A stretch of 64,000 nt of DNA from Stenotrophomonas maltophilia (lineage in GTDB: Bacteria; Pseudomonadota; Gammaproteobacteria; Xanthomonadales; Xanthomonadaceae). A program made the position numbers and the translations under genes. Below are positions 54,398 through 62,390 of the stretch, piece by piece (positions within the stretch are counted from its first letter, which is position 1; each line of letters begins with the position of its first letter). Location of the stretch: the NCBI RefSeq assembly GCF_002799245.1, contig NZ_NEQV01000009.1, forward strand, positions 62,001-126,000. The letters run 5' to 3'. Below the pieces are notes generated by a model. It was not told where the DNA came from, ran no database searches, and saw nothing but the letters and a program-made list of their open reading frames with translations.

Positions 54398-54420
54398 GCC
54401 CGGCTTCCGCCGGGCTTCTT
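54398..54420 (+). terminator. rho-independent terminator downstream of the helicase
   Basis: Stem GCCCGGC (54398-54404) - loop TTCC - GCCGGGC (54409-54415), followed by TTCTTT. It lies between the helicase and the convergent cyclase gene, whose stop codon region it touches. It reads as a terminator on the plus strand only. Confidence 0.75.
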
Positions 54421-55217
54421 TACCTGCGTGAAGCGCTACCAAGTAGAGTTGCGAAAGGATCATCGGCAACACCATCGTAGCGCCAGCAGCGATAAGGCGC
54501 GCTGCTTCCGCTGTAATGCCAAGTCCAATTGTCAGGGGTTACATCGGCGAACAGATGCAACCTATCCATAGGTGCAGACCTTTGAATTGCATCGCCGCAC
54601 CAAATTTCATTCGTACCCGCGAACCCTTGAAGCTTACATGCGCGATTCGCAGCAGGTCCCACAGCAGTCAATGAACTACGCTCGTGAGCCGAACTTCCGG
54701 TTGGAAGCCCAATTCTTGCCAAGAGCAGCGGCCCCATATCCATGCCAATACGGGCATCGACGGGCTGAATCCCCTGCACGGCGAGTATTGGATTGACCAA
54801 GAAGTGCAAGACGTAGAACATTTCAGCGGCAGCATCCAATGCATTCTTCGCCGTGACTTGCGCATTTGTCTCGACCCCAAGAACAGCCATCAAACCATCG
54901 CCAGTATTCTTTTCAACGTAAGCGCCATAGCGATACAGAACGCGCATCATTGCAGGGATTACACAGTTCAGCAGGAACAGCGTTCTTTTCAGAGTATTAG
55001 CATCATCCGATGACGTAAGTTGTGTGAAGTTCCGTATGTCAAAGAAGATCACGCAAGCCGTGACCTTCCGCCCTGAGCCAATAACAATGTTATCGACGGC
55101 AGGTGCCACACGCCCATCAACTACCGCATCTAAGCGACGCAATAGCTGGGGAACCTTGTTCTGAACTTCAGCACGATATCCAGCAGCAATGATCCGGCCA
55201 AAGGGAGCAACCATCAT
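54420..55217 (-). CDS. PycC-like class III nucleotidyl cyclase (Pycsar defence)
   Basis: 265 residues from ATG 55217, which overlaps the stop of the upstream membrane-protein gene by four bases (ATGA). The cyclase core shows both metal-binding Asp residues (ACVIFFDIRNFTQL; EKNTGDGLMAVLG) and the downstream RIGMDMGPLLLARIG and TAVGPAANRACKLQGFAG segments. No membrane helices or other sensor domains. Alone it would be an adenylate/guanylate cyclase, but the pairing with a Pycsar-type membrane effector argues for a pyrimidine cyclase making cCMP or cUMP on phage infection. Base composition is clearly AT-richer than neighbours, consistent with horizontal acquisition. Confidence 0.82.
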   Translation of the reverse strand: MMVAPFGRIIAAGYRAEVQNKVPQLLRRLDAVVDGRVAPAVDNIVIGSGRKVTACVIFFDIRNFTQLTSSDDANTLKRTLFLLNCVIPAMMRVLYRYGAYVEKNTGDGLMAVLGVETNAQVTAKNALDAAAEMFYVLHFLVNPILAVQGIQPVDARIGMDMGPLLLARIGLPTGSSAHERSSLTAVGPAANRACKLQGFAGTNEIWCGDAIQRSAPMDRLHLFADVTPDNWTWHYSGSSAPYRCWRYDGVADDPFATLLGSASRR

Positions 55218-55678
55218 CGGACCCCGAAAGCAATGGACAGAGACAAACATGCAAGCCCAAGGACGATGATTGTCCACCTGACCATTGCATTCTTCTTCAA
55301 TAGAACTTCGCTAACGAAGTAGTTTTGTCTGGCGTACTCACGCCCAATTGCATCGTCATCGAGTTGGCGAAGTGACTTCCAGTAAGATTCCGCAGAATCG
55401 AATGATCGGATATCCGCCCAGAAAATATGCCCGCTCCCTGAATGCGGAGTGCGCGGATACAACACGGTTGCCGCCAGCACAGCAGATAGCCCCGCGAGGA
55501 TCGTACCTATAAGCCGTAAGATAGGTTCTGCGTCCTTCGCTTCGGAACTTAAGGCTAAGCCCACAAGCACAAGCGAACCGGCCGCAAGCGCCGCCGCTTT
55601 TCCATCGGCCACAAGGACGTAGTGATTGAGATAGTCGTTGATGCCTTTGCCGAGGCCATCATCGCCTTGCGTGTTCAT
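55214..55678 (-). CDS. PycTM-like Pycsar membrane effector
   Basis: 154 residues; RBS AAGGGGGG directly precedes ATG 55678. The N-terminus NDYLNHYVLVADGKAAALAA has the ADxKA motif of the Pycsar TM effector family, followed by two helices (GSLVLVGLALS, LIGTILAGLSAVLAATVLYP), the conserved IFWADIRSFDSAESYWKSLR segment, YARQNYFVSEVLLKKNAMVR and a C-terminal helix (WTIIVLGLACLSLSIAFGV). Such effectors respond to cyclic pyrimidines and disrupt the inner membrane, causing abortive infection. It is translationally coupled to the cyclase. Family call is from memory of the pattern. Confidence 0.78.
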   Translation of the reverse strand: MNTQGDDGLGKGINDYLNHYVLVADGKAAALAAGSLVLVGLALSSEAKDAEPILRLIGTILAGLSAVLAATVLYPRTPHSGSGHIFWADIRSFDSAESYWKSLRQLDDDAIGREYARQNYFVSEVLLKKNAMVRWTIIVLGLACLSLSIAFGVR

Positions 55679-55768
55679 GCCCCCCCCTTGCGAACTGTCG
55701 TCACAAGCTTAACGAACAGCAACAGCCACGGCAGACTCATTGCTTCGACCGGGCCGCCGATCACTCGT

Positions 55769-55806
55769 TGCCAATGTGGCTAGAGTTTCGTCACTACATT
55801 GGCAAT
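55769..55806. promoter_or_regulatory. 10-bp perfect inverted repeat upstream of the Pycsar genes
   Basis: TTGCCAATGT (55769-55778) and ACATTGGCAA (55797-55806) with an 18-base spacer lie between tRNA-Ser and the PycTM start, about 90 bp upstream of the latter. It could be an operator, a transcription pause/termination hairpin behind the tRNA, or part of an integration footprint. Confidence 0.5.
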
Positions 55807-55860
55807 AGAGAATTGCAAAGAACAAATAGCCCTTGAAATCCAAGAGCTTAATTCACGATT

Positions 55861-55950
55861 TGGCGGAGAGAGTGGGATTCGAACCCACGGAAGGTTTAAC
55901 CCTTCGCCGGTTTTCAAGACCGGTGCCTTAAACCGCTCGGCCATCTCTCC
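55861..55950 (-). tRNA. tRNA-Ser (anticodon UGA)
   Basis: The minus strand forms a 90-nt class II tRNA: acceptor GGAGAGA pairing TCTCTCC, D-loop with GCCGAGCGGTTTAAGGC, anticodon loop CTTGAAA (anticodon TGA), long variable arm, T-arm GGGTTCGAATCCC and encoded 3' CCA (55861-55863). It reads codon UCA. Its 3' end faces the Pycsar cassette, so it is the likely integration hot spot. Confidence 0.95.
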
Positions 55951-56073
55951 AATCGGGTCCCGGTCGCCCGGGCAGCGGCGTATTCTCGCACGGGAAGGGC
56001 ATTTGCCCAAGACCAGCTTGCCCCTGCCCTTCGCATCCGGCACGGTGGGGCCTTCACCGCAATCGGAGCCGCC

Positions 56074-57147
56074 ATGGCCCATCTCGATCTGGCCAACCTG
56101 CGCACCTGCCTGCTGGACGACACCCAGCTGGCCGCAGTGGCCCTGCACCGCACCTTCGCCGGACACCTGCCGGTCAGCAGCGGGCACCTGGTGGTCTGCG
56201 ATCCGTTGGTCCAGGCCGAGGCGCCGGCGCTGGCCGACCACACCGCCCCGCTGGGCCGGCATCCAGTCGAGATCATCGTGCACAGCGGCCGCCCGGCGTT
56301 GGCCGTAGCCTGGTTCAAGCCCCGCCAAGCCCTCACTGCGACCGCCCTGCACTGGCAGATGGCGCGCTGGACCACGCAGGACCTGACCGGCCTGGATGAG
56401 GACAGCTTCATTGGCTACCCGGTCGACGCCGGCATCGGCTGTTTCATGGACACCGACACCCAGCAGGCGCTGCTGGCCCTGATCGAACAGGCCAATGGCG
56501 ACGAAGAGAGTGAATGGTCAGATGCGCTGATCGACCACGATGGCCTGGATGAAGGCGCCGAGTACCGCCCCTGGGGCGAGGACTCGCCGCACGGCCTGGT
56601 CGTGTTCACCAGCGGCTGGGGCGACGGTGTCTATCCCAGCTACTGGGCGCTGGATACATCCGGCATTCCGGTCGCATTGGTCACCGATTTCCTGTGCATC
56701 CAGGGCGGCGATGGGCGCGACGAGCGCGAGATCGCCGACCAGGCCTATCGCGACAGCCTCCCACCCGATGAAGCCGAAGCGCTGGCACGGCTGGTGGCTG
56801 CCGTGGAGCGAGACGACGCGGAGGCGCTGCGTGCGCTGCTGAAAGATGCACCTCAGCGCGCCAATCAGGTCGAACCGGGCTGCGGTGGCACCGCATTGTT
56901 TGAAGCCATCCGCCTGGACCGTCCGCAGGCATTGCGGGTGCTGCTGCAGGGCGGCGCCTTGCCTGCAATGCCCGAACGCCTGCACATGAGCAAGGTGACC
57001 AGCTACCTGGACTACGCGCGCTTCCTCAAAAAACCACGCAGCGCGGAACTGATGGCGGTGCTGGAAGCGCCCGTCGTTGCAGCCGAACCGCCGCCGGCCG
57101 CAGCGCGACGCCGCAGCTTCTGGGACCGGCTGTTCGGGCGGAGTTGA
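56074..57147 (+). CDS. DUF4241 domain protein with C-terminal ankyrin-like segment
   Basis: 357 residues. The N-terminal two thirds fit DUF4241: GHLVVCDPLV, ALTATALHWQMARWTTQDLT, YPVDAGIGCFMDTDTQQALL, and VVFTSGWGDGVYPSYWALD with the GWGDGxY signature. The last ~110 residues contain ankyrin-like units (LVAAVERDDAEALRALLKDA, ALFEAIRLDRPQALRVLLQG). No signal peptide, so cytoplasmic. Function unknown; DUF4241 proteins often accompany toxin or immunity loci, but nothing here shows that. Confidence 0.8.
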   Translation: MAHLDLANLRTCLLDDTQLAAVALHRTFAGHLPVSSGHLVVCDPLVQAEAPALADHTAPLGRHPVEIIVHSGRPALAVAWFKPRQALTATALHWQMARWTTQDLTGLDEDSFIGYPVDAGIGCFMDTDTQQALLALIEQANGDEESEWSDALIDHDGLDEGAEYRPWGEDSPHGLVVFTSGWGDGVYPSYWALDTSGIPVALVTDFLCIQGGDGRDEREIADQAYRDSLPPDEAEALARLVAAVERDDAEALRALLKDAPQRANQVEPGCGGTALFEAIRLDRPQALRVLLQGGALPAMPERLHMSKVTSYLDYARFLKKPRSAELMAVLEAPVVAAEPPPAAARRRSFWDRLFGRS

Positions 57148-57165
57148 TCGGCGGCGGAAATCAGC

Positions 57166-57190
57166 AACGCCGGGCATCGCCCGGCGCTAC
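57166..57190. repeat. GTAG-type REP palindrome
   Basis: CGCCGGGC-AT-GCCCGGCG followed by CTAC (GTAG on the other strand). It lies between the convergent stops of the DUF4241 and LysR genes. Confidence 0.75.
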
Positions 57191-57202
57191 CGTTCAGTTC
57201 TT

Positions 57203-58195
57203 TCAGCCGGCATCTACTGCCAGTGCACCCAGTGCGCTGGCCTTGATCCGCTCCTTGGCCTTTTCACAGGCACCACCGCAATCCAGGCGCGAGGCCTCCA
57301 GCTGCGGCGGCAGGTGCTCGGCCAGGAAGTCGATGAACACGCGTACCGCCGGCAGCAGGCCGCGGCGCGAGGCGAATACGGCATGGCACACGCCCTGCGG
57401 CAGCGACCAGTCCGGCAGCACCACTTCCAGCTCGCCATTGCGCACCGCATCGGCGCACACGGTTTCCGGCAGCATGGTGATGCCAAAACCGTCCTTCACC
57501 ATGCTCTGCAGCAACGGGAAGTCGAAGCCGGCCACGCGCGGCTGCAGGTCGACCCGGCGCACTTCGCCTTCCGGGCCATGCAGTTCCCAGCGCTGGCGCG
57601 CTTCGTCTTCGCTGATGCTGAGGGTGACGTGCTGGGTCAGTTCTTCCGGGTCCTTGGGGCGGCCGGCGCGGTCGAGGTACTTCGGGCTGGCCACCAGCAG
57701 TTCCTGCACCTGGCCGAAGCTGCGCATCACCAGGCTGCCGTCGTCGTCCAGCCGCGAACGCACGCGCAGGGCCACGTCGTAACCTTCATTGATGATGTCC
57801 ACGCGGCGGTTGCTGATGTTCAGCTGCAGGCGCACCTTCGGATACTGCTCAAGGAACTTGGGCAGCAATTTGGGCAGCTGCATCTGTGCCAGCGATACCG
57901 GCACGCTGGCGCGCACCACGCCGCGCGGTTCCGCGCTGAGGCGGTCCACCACTTCACGTGCGGCCTGTGCCTCGGCCAGCATCGTCTGCGCGTGGCGGTG
58001 CACGCTGGTACCGACATCGGTGACGGCGAAACGGCGCGTGGAGCGCTGCAGCAGGCGCACGCCCAGATCGGTTTCCAACTGGCTGATGCGGCGGCTCAGC
58101 CGCGACTTGGGAATACCCAGTGCGCGCTCGGCGGCGGCGAATCCACCGTGGTCGACCACCATCGCGAAGTAGTACAGGTCATTCAGGTCATGCAT
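57203..58195 (-). CDS. LysR-family transcriptional regulator
   Basis: 330 residues. N-terminal HTH: LNDLYYFAMVVDHGGFAAAE, RALGIPKSRLSRRISQLETD, LGVRLLQRSTRRF. Substrate-binding domain with VSLAQMQLPKLLPKFLEQYP. The C-terminus has a Cys-containing extension (LDCGGACEKAKERIKASALG). It is divergent from azoR and is probably its activator; quinone- or electrophile-responsive LysR proteins are common in this setting. Confidence 0.93.
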   Translation of the reverse strand: MHDLNDLYYFAMVVDHGGFAAAERALGIPKSRLSRRISQLETDLGVRLLQRSTRRFAVTDVGTSVHRHAQTMLAEAQAAREVVDRLSAEPRGVVRASVPVSLAQMQLPKLLPKFLEQYPKVRLQLNISNRRVDIINEGYDVALRVRSRLDDDGSLVMRSFGQVQELLVASPKYLDRAGRPKDPEELTQHVTLSISEDEARQRWELHGPEGEVRRVDLQPRVAGFDFPLLQSMVKDGFGITMLPETVCADAVRNGELEVVLPDWSLPQGVCHAVFASRRGLLPAVRVFIDFLAEHLPPQLEASRLDCGGACEKAKERIKASALGALAVDAG

Positions 58196-58322
58196 GCCCG
58201 AGTTCCATATCTAGAACAATACGTGGCATTCAACCACCTTTATCCCGCCTTTGCAACAACCTATCGTTCTCTCCGTCGGCGGGGCTTACCCGCCCCTTCC
58301 TCCCAGAACATAGGTGACTGCC

Positions 58323-58910
58323 ATGAAGCTTCTGCATCTCGACGCCAGCGTGCTTGGCGACAACTCCGTCTCGCGCCAGCTGTCGGCCGCCGTGGTCGCC
58401 CGCTTCACGGGCCAGATCGACGGCCTGCAGGTCGATTATCGCGATCTTGACGCCAATCCGGTACCGCATCTGCGCAGCAGTTCGCTGGCCAAAACCGACG
58501 CCGCCGAGGCGACCGATGCTGAACAGGTGATGCAGCAGTTCCTGGAGGCCGACATCGTGGTGATCGGCGCACCGATGTACAACTTCAGCATCCCGTCCAC
58601 CCTGAAGGCCTGGATCGACCGCGTGGCCGTGGCCGGCCGCACCTTCAAGTACACCGAGAACGGCCCGGTGGGCCTGGCCGGTGGCAAGCGGGTGATCATC
58701 GCCAGCAGCCGCGGCGGCATCTACACCGACTCGCCGGCCGACTTCCAGGAGCCGTTCCTGCGCCAGGTGTTCGCCTTCATGGGCATCAACGAGGTCGAGT
58801 TCGTGCGCGCCGAAGGCATCGCCTACTCGCCGCAGCACCGCGAAGACGCCATTGCCGGTGCGCTGGCGGCGCTGCCGTCGCACGAAGTGGCCGAAGCCGT
58901 CGCCGCTTAA
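58323..58910 (+). CDS. azoR: FMN-dependent NADH-azoreductase
   Basis: 195 residues from ATG 58323. Flavodoxin-like fold: MKLLHLDASVLGDNSVSRQL, APMYNFSIPSTLKAWIDRVA, VAGRTFKYTENGPVGLAGGK, and SRGGIYTDSP. It reduces azo compounds and quinones with NADH in the cytoplasm, protecting from thiol and quinone stress. A LysR gene is divergently oriented 127 bp upstream, and a strong terminator follows. Confidence 0.95.
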   Translation: MKLLHLDASVLGDNSVSRQLSAAVVARFTGQIDGLQVDYRDLDANPVPHLRSSSLAKTDAAEATDAEQVMQQFLEADIVVIGAPMYNFSIPSTLKAWIDRVAVAGRTFKYTENGPVGLAGGKRVIIASSRGGIYTDSPADFQEPFLRQVFAFMGINEVEFVRAEGIAYSPQHREDAIAGALAALPSHEVAEAVAA

Positions 58911-58998
58911 CGCGTTCCAACGTTCGGCGCCCCTCTCTCCTCGTCTGGGCGCTGAACGCGGGCCGGGACCCCCTCCCCCATCCCGGCCCACCCCTGGC

Positions 58999-59025
58999 GG
59001 CCCCGCACTGCGGGGCCGTTTTTTT
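58999..59025 (+). terminator. rho-independent terminator after azoR
   Basis: Stem GGCCCCGC-ACT-GCGGGGCC (58999-59017), then G and seven T residues, 89 bp after the azoR stop. Classic intrinsic terminator on the plus strand. Confidence 0.93.
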
Positions 59026-59047
59026 GTGTCTGGCCTGAGGGGTGCGC

Positions 59048-59071
59048 CATCCACGCATGGCGTGGATCTAC
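59048..59071. repeat. GTAG-type REP palindrome
   Basis: CATCCACGC-ATG-GCGTGGAT-CTAC; on the minus strand GTAGATCCACGCCATGCGTG, the Stenotrophomonas REP form. It lies between the azoR terminator and the SH3-like gene. Confidence 0.8.
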
Positions 59072-59131
59072 TGCACCTGTGCGTGGATTCCGTGCCATGC
59101 GCGGCGCTCACCAGAACGCTAGGCTGGGGCG

Positions 59132-59488
59132 ATGGATTACATCGTGACGGCTGCGCACCGCAGCGAATTTCCGCATCCGATCACCCTGCGCCGTGGCCAG
59201 GCGCTGGTGGTGGGCGAACGCCATGAAGGCCCGGAGGGCTGGGACGACTGGTTCCTGTGCGAGGCCGAGGGACAGCGGCCCGGCTTCGTGCCGGCGCCGG
59301 TGATCGGCCGCGATGCGCAGGGTGGCGCATTTGCCACCCAGGATTACTGCGCGCGCGAGCTGGATGTGGATCCGGGGCAGGTGCTGCGCGGGCAACACAC
59401 GCTCAATGGCTGGGCGTGGTGCGTGCCGGAGACGGGCGAACCGGGATGGGTGCCGCTGGGGAAGCTGCGGTCGGCAGAAACCCCGTAG
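59132..59488 (+). CDS. SH3-like (variant SH3) domain protein
   Basis: 118 residues made of two SH3-like repeats: RRGQALVVGERHEGPEGWDD with WFLCEAEGQRPGFVP, and the C-terminal NGWAWCVPETGEPGWVPLGK. No signal peptide. Two copies in tandem of the W..C....G..GWVP pattern. It is an unlinked small cytosolic protein, binding partner unknown. Confidence 0.82.
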   Translation: MDYIVTAAHRSEFPHPITLRRGQALVVGERHEGPEGWDDWFLCEAEGQRPGFVPAPVIGRDAQGGAFATQDYCARELDVDPGQVLRGQHTLNGWAWCVPETGEPGWVPLGKLRSAETP

Positions 59489-59582
59489 CGCCCGAGCCTG
59501 CGCTCGGGCGGCGGCGCGCAGCGCCGATGATCAGTACGGCCCGCGATGGGCAAGAGCAGCCGAGCATGGGCTCGGCGCTACA
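59486..59582. repeat. inverted pair of GTAG REPs
   Basis: GTAGCGCCCGAGC-CTGC-GCTCGGGCG at the left end, overlapping the stop of the SH3-like gene, and the opposite-orientation copy GCCGAGC-ATG-GGCTCGGC-GCTAC at the right end. Two REPs head-to-head form a BIME-like unit before serS (convergent). Confidence 0.78.
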
Positions 59583-59600
59583 GGCCACAAAGCCCGACGG

Positions 59601-60881
59601 TCAGGCGATGGCTTCCAGGCCACCCATGTACGGGCGCAGGGCCTCCGGCACGGTGATGCTGCCGTCGGCGTTCTGGTAGTTCTCCATCACCGCGATCATC
59701 GCGCGGCCAACGGCCACGCCCGAGCCGTTCAGCGTGTGCGCCAGCTCCGGCTTGCCGGTGGCCGGGTTGCGCCAGCGGGCCTGCATGCGGCGGGCCTGGA
59801 AGTCACCACAGTTCGAGCACGAGGAGATCTCACGATAGGTCTCCTGCGACGGCAGCCAGACTTCCAGGTCGTAGGTCTTCACCGCCGAGAAGCCCATGTC
59901 GCCGGTGCACAGCAGCACCTTGCGGTACGGCAGGCCCAGCTTTTCCAGCACCACTTCGGCGCAGCGGGTCATGCGCTGGTGTTCGGCGTCGCTGTCTTCC
60001 GGGCGGCTGATCGAGACCAGCTCGACCTTCTCGAACTGGTGCTGGCGGATCATGCCGCGCACGTCGCGGCCACCGCTGCCGGCCTCGGCACGGAAGCACA
60101 TCGAGTGGGCGGTCATGCGCAGCGGCAGGCGCTCGGCGTCGACGATCTCGTCGCGCACGATGTTGGTCAGCGGCACTTCCGAGGTCGGGATCAGGTAGCG
60201 CGTGGAGTCGCCCACGGCGGTCTTGAACAGGTCGTCCTCGAACTTCGGCAGCTGGCTGGTACCGCGCAGCGAGTCGGCGTTGACCAGCAGCGGCACGTTG
60301 GTTTCCTCGTAGCCATGCTCACCGGTGTGCAGGTCGACCATGAACTGGGCCAGGGCGCGGTGCAGGCGCGCGATCGGGCCGCGCAGCACGGTGAAGCGCG
60401 AACCGGACAGCTTGGCCGCAGTCTCGCCGTCCAGCCAGCCGTTGCGGGCGCCCAGTTCGACGTGGTCGAGCACCTTGAAATCAAACTGGCGCGGAGTACC
60501 CCAGCGCGCCTGCTCGACGTTGTCGTTCTCGTCGGCGCCGGCCGGCACGTCATCGGCCGGCAGGTTCGGAATGCCCATCGAGATGGCTTCGATCTTCTCG
60601 CGCAGTTCGTCCAGCGCCACTTCCGAGGCCTTCAGCTCGTCGGCGAAGGCAGCGACCTCGGCCATGATGGCCGAAACGTCCTCGCCCTTGGCCTTGGCCT
60701 GGCCGATGGCCTTGGAACGGCTGTTGCGCAGGCTCTGCAGCTCCTGGGTCCGCACCTGGATGCGCTTGCGATCAGCCTCCAGGGACTCCAGGGCAGACAC
60801 GTCGAGCTCGAAGCCGCGGCTGGTGCGCAGGCGTTCGGCGAGGTCGGCGGGCTGGTGGCGGAGCAGGACTGGATCAAGCAT
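59601..60881 (-). CDS. serS: seryl-tRNA synthetase
   Basis: 426 residues, standard length. N-terminal coiled-coil arm (about 30-100: RKRIQVRTQELQSLRNSRSK). Class II core with TSEVPLTNIVRDEI, motif 2 region RGMIRQHQFEKVELV, SCSNCGDFQARRM, and motif 3 HTLNGSGVAVGRAMIAVME. It charges tRNA-Ser; interestingly tRNA-Ser(UGA) lies 3.7 kb away. Housekeeping gene. Confidence 0.98.
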   Translation of the reverse strand: MLDPVLLRHQPADLAERLRTSRGFELDVSALESLEADRKRIQVRTQELQSLRNSRSKAIGQAKAKGEDVSAIMAEVAAFADELKASEVALDELREKIEAISMGIPNLPADDVPAGADENDNVEQARWGTPRQFDFKVLDHVELGARNGWLDGETAAKLSGSRFTVLRGPIARLHRALAQFMVDLHTGEHGYEETNVPLLVNADSLRGTSQLPKFEDDLFKTAVGDSTRYLIPTSEVPLTNIVRDEIVDAERLPLRMTAHSMCFRAEAGSGGRDVRGMIRQHQFEKVELVSISRPEDSDAEHQRMTRCAEVVLEKLGLPYRKVLLCTGDMGFSAVKTYDLEVWLPSQETYREISSCSNCGDFQARRMQARWRNPATGKPELAHTLNGSGVAVGRAMIAVMENYQNADGSITVPEALRPYMGGLEAIA

Positions 60882-60994
60882 GGCAGGTGTCGTGGTGGGT
60901 ATCAGGAACGGGATTATCGCCTGTTATACGGTTTTCTGCCGCCCGGTTCATTCCCGCCGTGGCAGAATCGAGCCATTCCGTACTGGTCCGGTCC

Positions 60995-61633
60995 ATGTCT
61001 GCACCCCGCTCGTCGTCCGCCAAGTCGTTCACTGTGCATATCCCGCGCAACGCCCTGAAGATCGCCGGCATCGCCTTCGGCGTGGGCGTGCTGCTGTTCG
61101 TGCTGGTCTGGTTGACCGGCCGCGACAAGGAGTTCTTCCGTGCCGACCCGGCCGCGCAGACCCCGCAGGAGACCGCGCAGGTGGAACCGCTGCCCGAACC
61201 GCTGGCCGCAGCCGCAGGCTCCAGCGACATGCCCGATGCCAAGCCGGCCCCGGTAGAGGAAGAAGCCCCGAAGCTGGTCGAAACCGCGCCGCCACCGCCG
61301 GCGCCCATTGCTGAGGCGGCCCCGGCCGCGCCGGCCCCTGCGCCGGCCGCCACCGGCAACAGCCAGCCGATGCCGATTGCCGGCCAGTCGCCACCGCCGG
61401 CCTACCCGGCCGCCGCCCTGCGCGCCGGCGAGACCGGCAGCGTGGTGGTCCGCGTGGACGTGGATGCCACCGGCTACCCGAACAATGCCACCGTGATCCA
61501 GCGCAGCGGCTCACGCGAGCTCGACCGTGCCGCAACCGATGCCGTGCGCCGCTGGCGCTTCACCCCGGCACAGAGCAACGGCCAGGCCGTACCGGGCAGC
61601 ATTGAAGTACCGTTCGACTTCAAGACCCAGTAA
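60995..61633 (+). CDS. TonB-family energy transducer
   Basis: 212 residues from ATG 60995 (MSAPRSSSAKSF). One N-terminal membrane helix (ALKIAGIAFGVGVLLFVLVW), a Pro/Ala/Glu-rich periplasmic spacer and a C-terminal TonB domain (SPPPAYPAAALRAGETGSVV, VRVDVDATGYPNNATVIQRS, LDRAATDAVRRWRFTPAQSN). It transmits proton-motive force from ExbBD to TonB-dependent receptors. It may serve one or more of the many receptors of this organism. No exbB or exbD is present here. Confidence 0.9.
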   Translation: MSAPRSSSAKSFTVHIPRNALKIAGIAFGVGVLLFVLVWLTGRDKEFFRADPAAQTPQETAQVEPLPEPLAAAAGSSDMPDAKPAPVEEEAPKLVETAPPPPAPIAEAAPAAPAPAPAATGNSQPMPIAGQSPPPAYPAAALRAGETGSVVVRVDVDATGYPNNATVIQRSGSRELDRAATDAVRRWRFTPAQSNGQAVPGSIEVPFDFKTQ

Positions 61634-61644
61634 CTGAACGTTTC

Positions 61645-61670
61645 CCGGCAGGCAAACTGAACCCTGCCGG
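61645..61670. terminator. stem-loop between the two tonB-like genes
   Basis: CCGGCAGG-N10-CCTGCCGG lies 12 bp after the first tonB stop. There is no T-run, so it may be a weak terminator or RNA-stabilising hairpin. Confidence 0.45.
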
Positions 61671-61752
61671 TCGCGTTGACGCAACGCTGACACTTCCCAC
61701 CGCTGGCCCGCGCAACACTTTCCCCGTCGTCAATTGACGGAAGGAGTTTGCG

Positions 61753-62325
61753 ATGACCGCCACCACCCACGAAAACCTTCATTCGCCGCAGCTGCAGCAG
61801 GATGCCAGCGAACAGCACAAGCCCACGTCGCCCTGGATGTGGATCGCGCTGATCGTGGCGATGTTTGCCGCCGCGCTGCTCTGGCTGCGTCACTCGAACC
61901 AGGAAGACGTGGCGCCGGCACCGGTCGGCGAGCGCATGCTGCCAGCCCCTGAGCAGGCGCCGGTCGCCGACGTGCAGGAGCCGGCTGCGCGCCAGGCCGC
62001 ACCCGCCGGCAACCAGCACAAGGCCGCCCCTGCGGTGCGCAATCGCGAGGCACGCCCGCTGGCGGGTAACAGCAAGCCGACCTACCCCGCTGCAGCGTTG
62101 CGCAACGGCGTACAGGGCAGCCTGATCGCCAGCCTGAATGTCGATTCCCGTGGCCAGGTGACCAATGCCGCCATTGTGTCGCGCAGCGGCGAACGCAGCC
62201 GTGACCTGGATCGTGCGGTGCTGAGCGCCGTGCAGAACTGGAAGTTCCAGCCGGCAATGCATGAAGGCCGTGCGGTGGCCAGTGTGGTGCGGGTCCCGGT
62301 GGATTTCCGTACCGAGCAGCGTTGA
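61753..62325 (+). CDS. second TonB-family protein
   Basis: 190 residues. GGAAGGAG six bases before ATG 61753. Membrane helix (WMWIALIVAMFAAALLWLRH), short spacer, C-terminal TonB domain (SKPTYPAAALRNGVQGSLIA, SLNVDSRGQVTNAAIVSRSG, LDRAVLSAVQNWKFQPAMHE). A tandem paralogue of the preceding gene with a shorter spacer, probably with different receptor partners. Followed by a good terminator. Confidence 0.9.
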   Translation: MTATTHENLHSPQLQQDASEQHKPTSPWMWIALIVAMFAAALLWLRHSNQEDVAPAPVGERMLPAPEQAPVADVQEPAARQAAPAGNQHKAAPAVRNREARPLAGNSKPTYPAAALRNGVQGSLIASLNVDSRGQVTNAAIVSRSGERSRDLDRAVLSAVQNWKFQPAMHEGRAVASVVRVPVDFRTEQR

Positions 62326-62352
62326 TCGCGGACGAGGGGTTCGTGATGTTTA

Positions 62353-62380
62353 GACGGAGGCTTCGGCCTCCGTCCTTTTA
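62353..62380 (+). terminator. rho-independent terminator after the second tonB gene
   Basis: Stem GACGGAGGC-TTCG-GCCTCCGTC (62353-62374) followed by CTTTTA, 27 bp after the stop. The UUCG tetraloop gives a very stable hairpin. Confidence 0.92.
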
Positions 62381-62390
62381 TGCGGAGAAG

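Noticed and set aside
54420..55217. Simple adenylate cyclase for cAMP signalling
   Set aside because: There is no sensor or membrane domain, and it is translationally coupled to a Pycsar-type membrane effector in an AT-rich island; not formally excluded.
55679..55860. Direct repeat of the tRNA-Ser 3' end as attR near 54.3 kb
   Set aside because: I looked for a copy of the T-arm/acceptor sequence between 54240 and 54420 and found none of convincing length.
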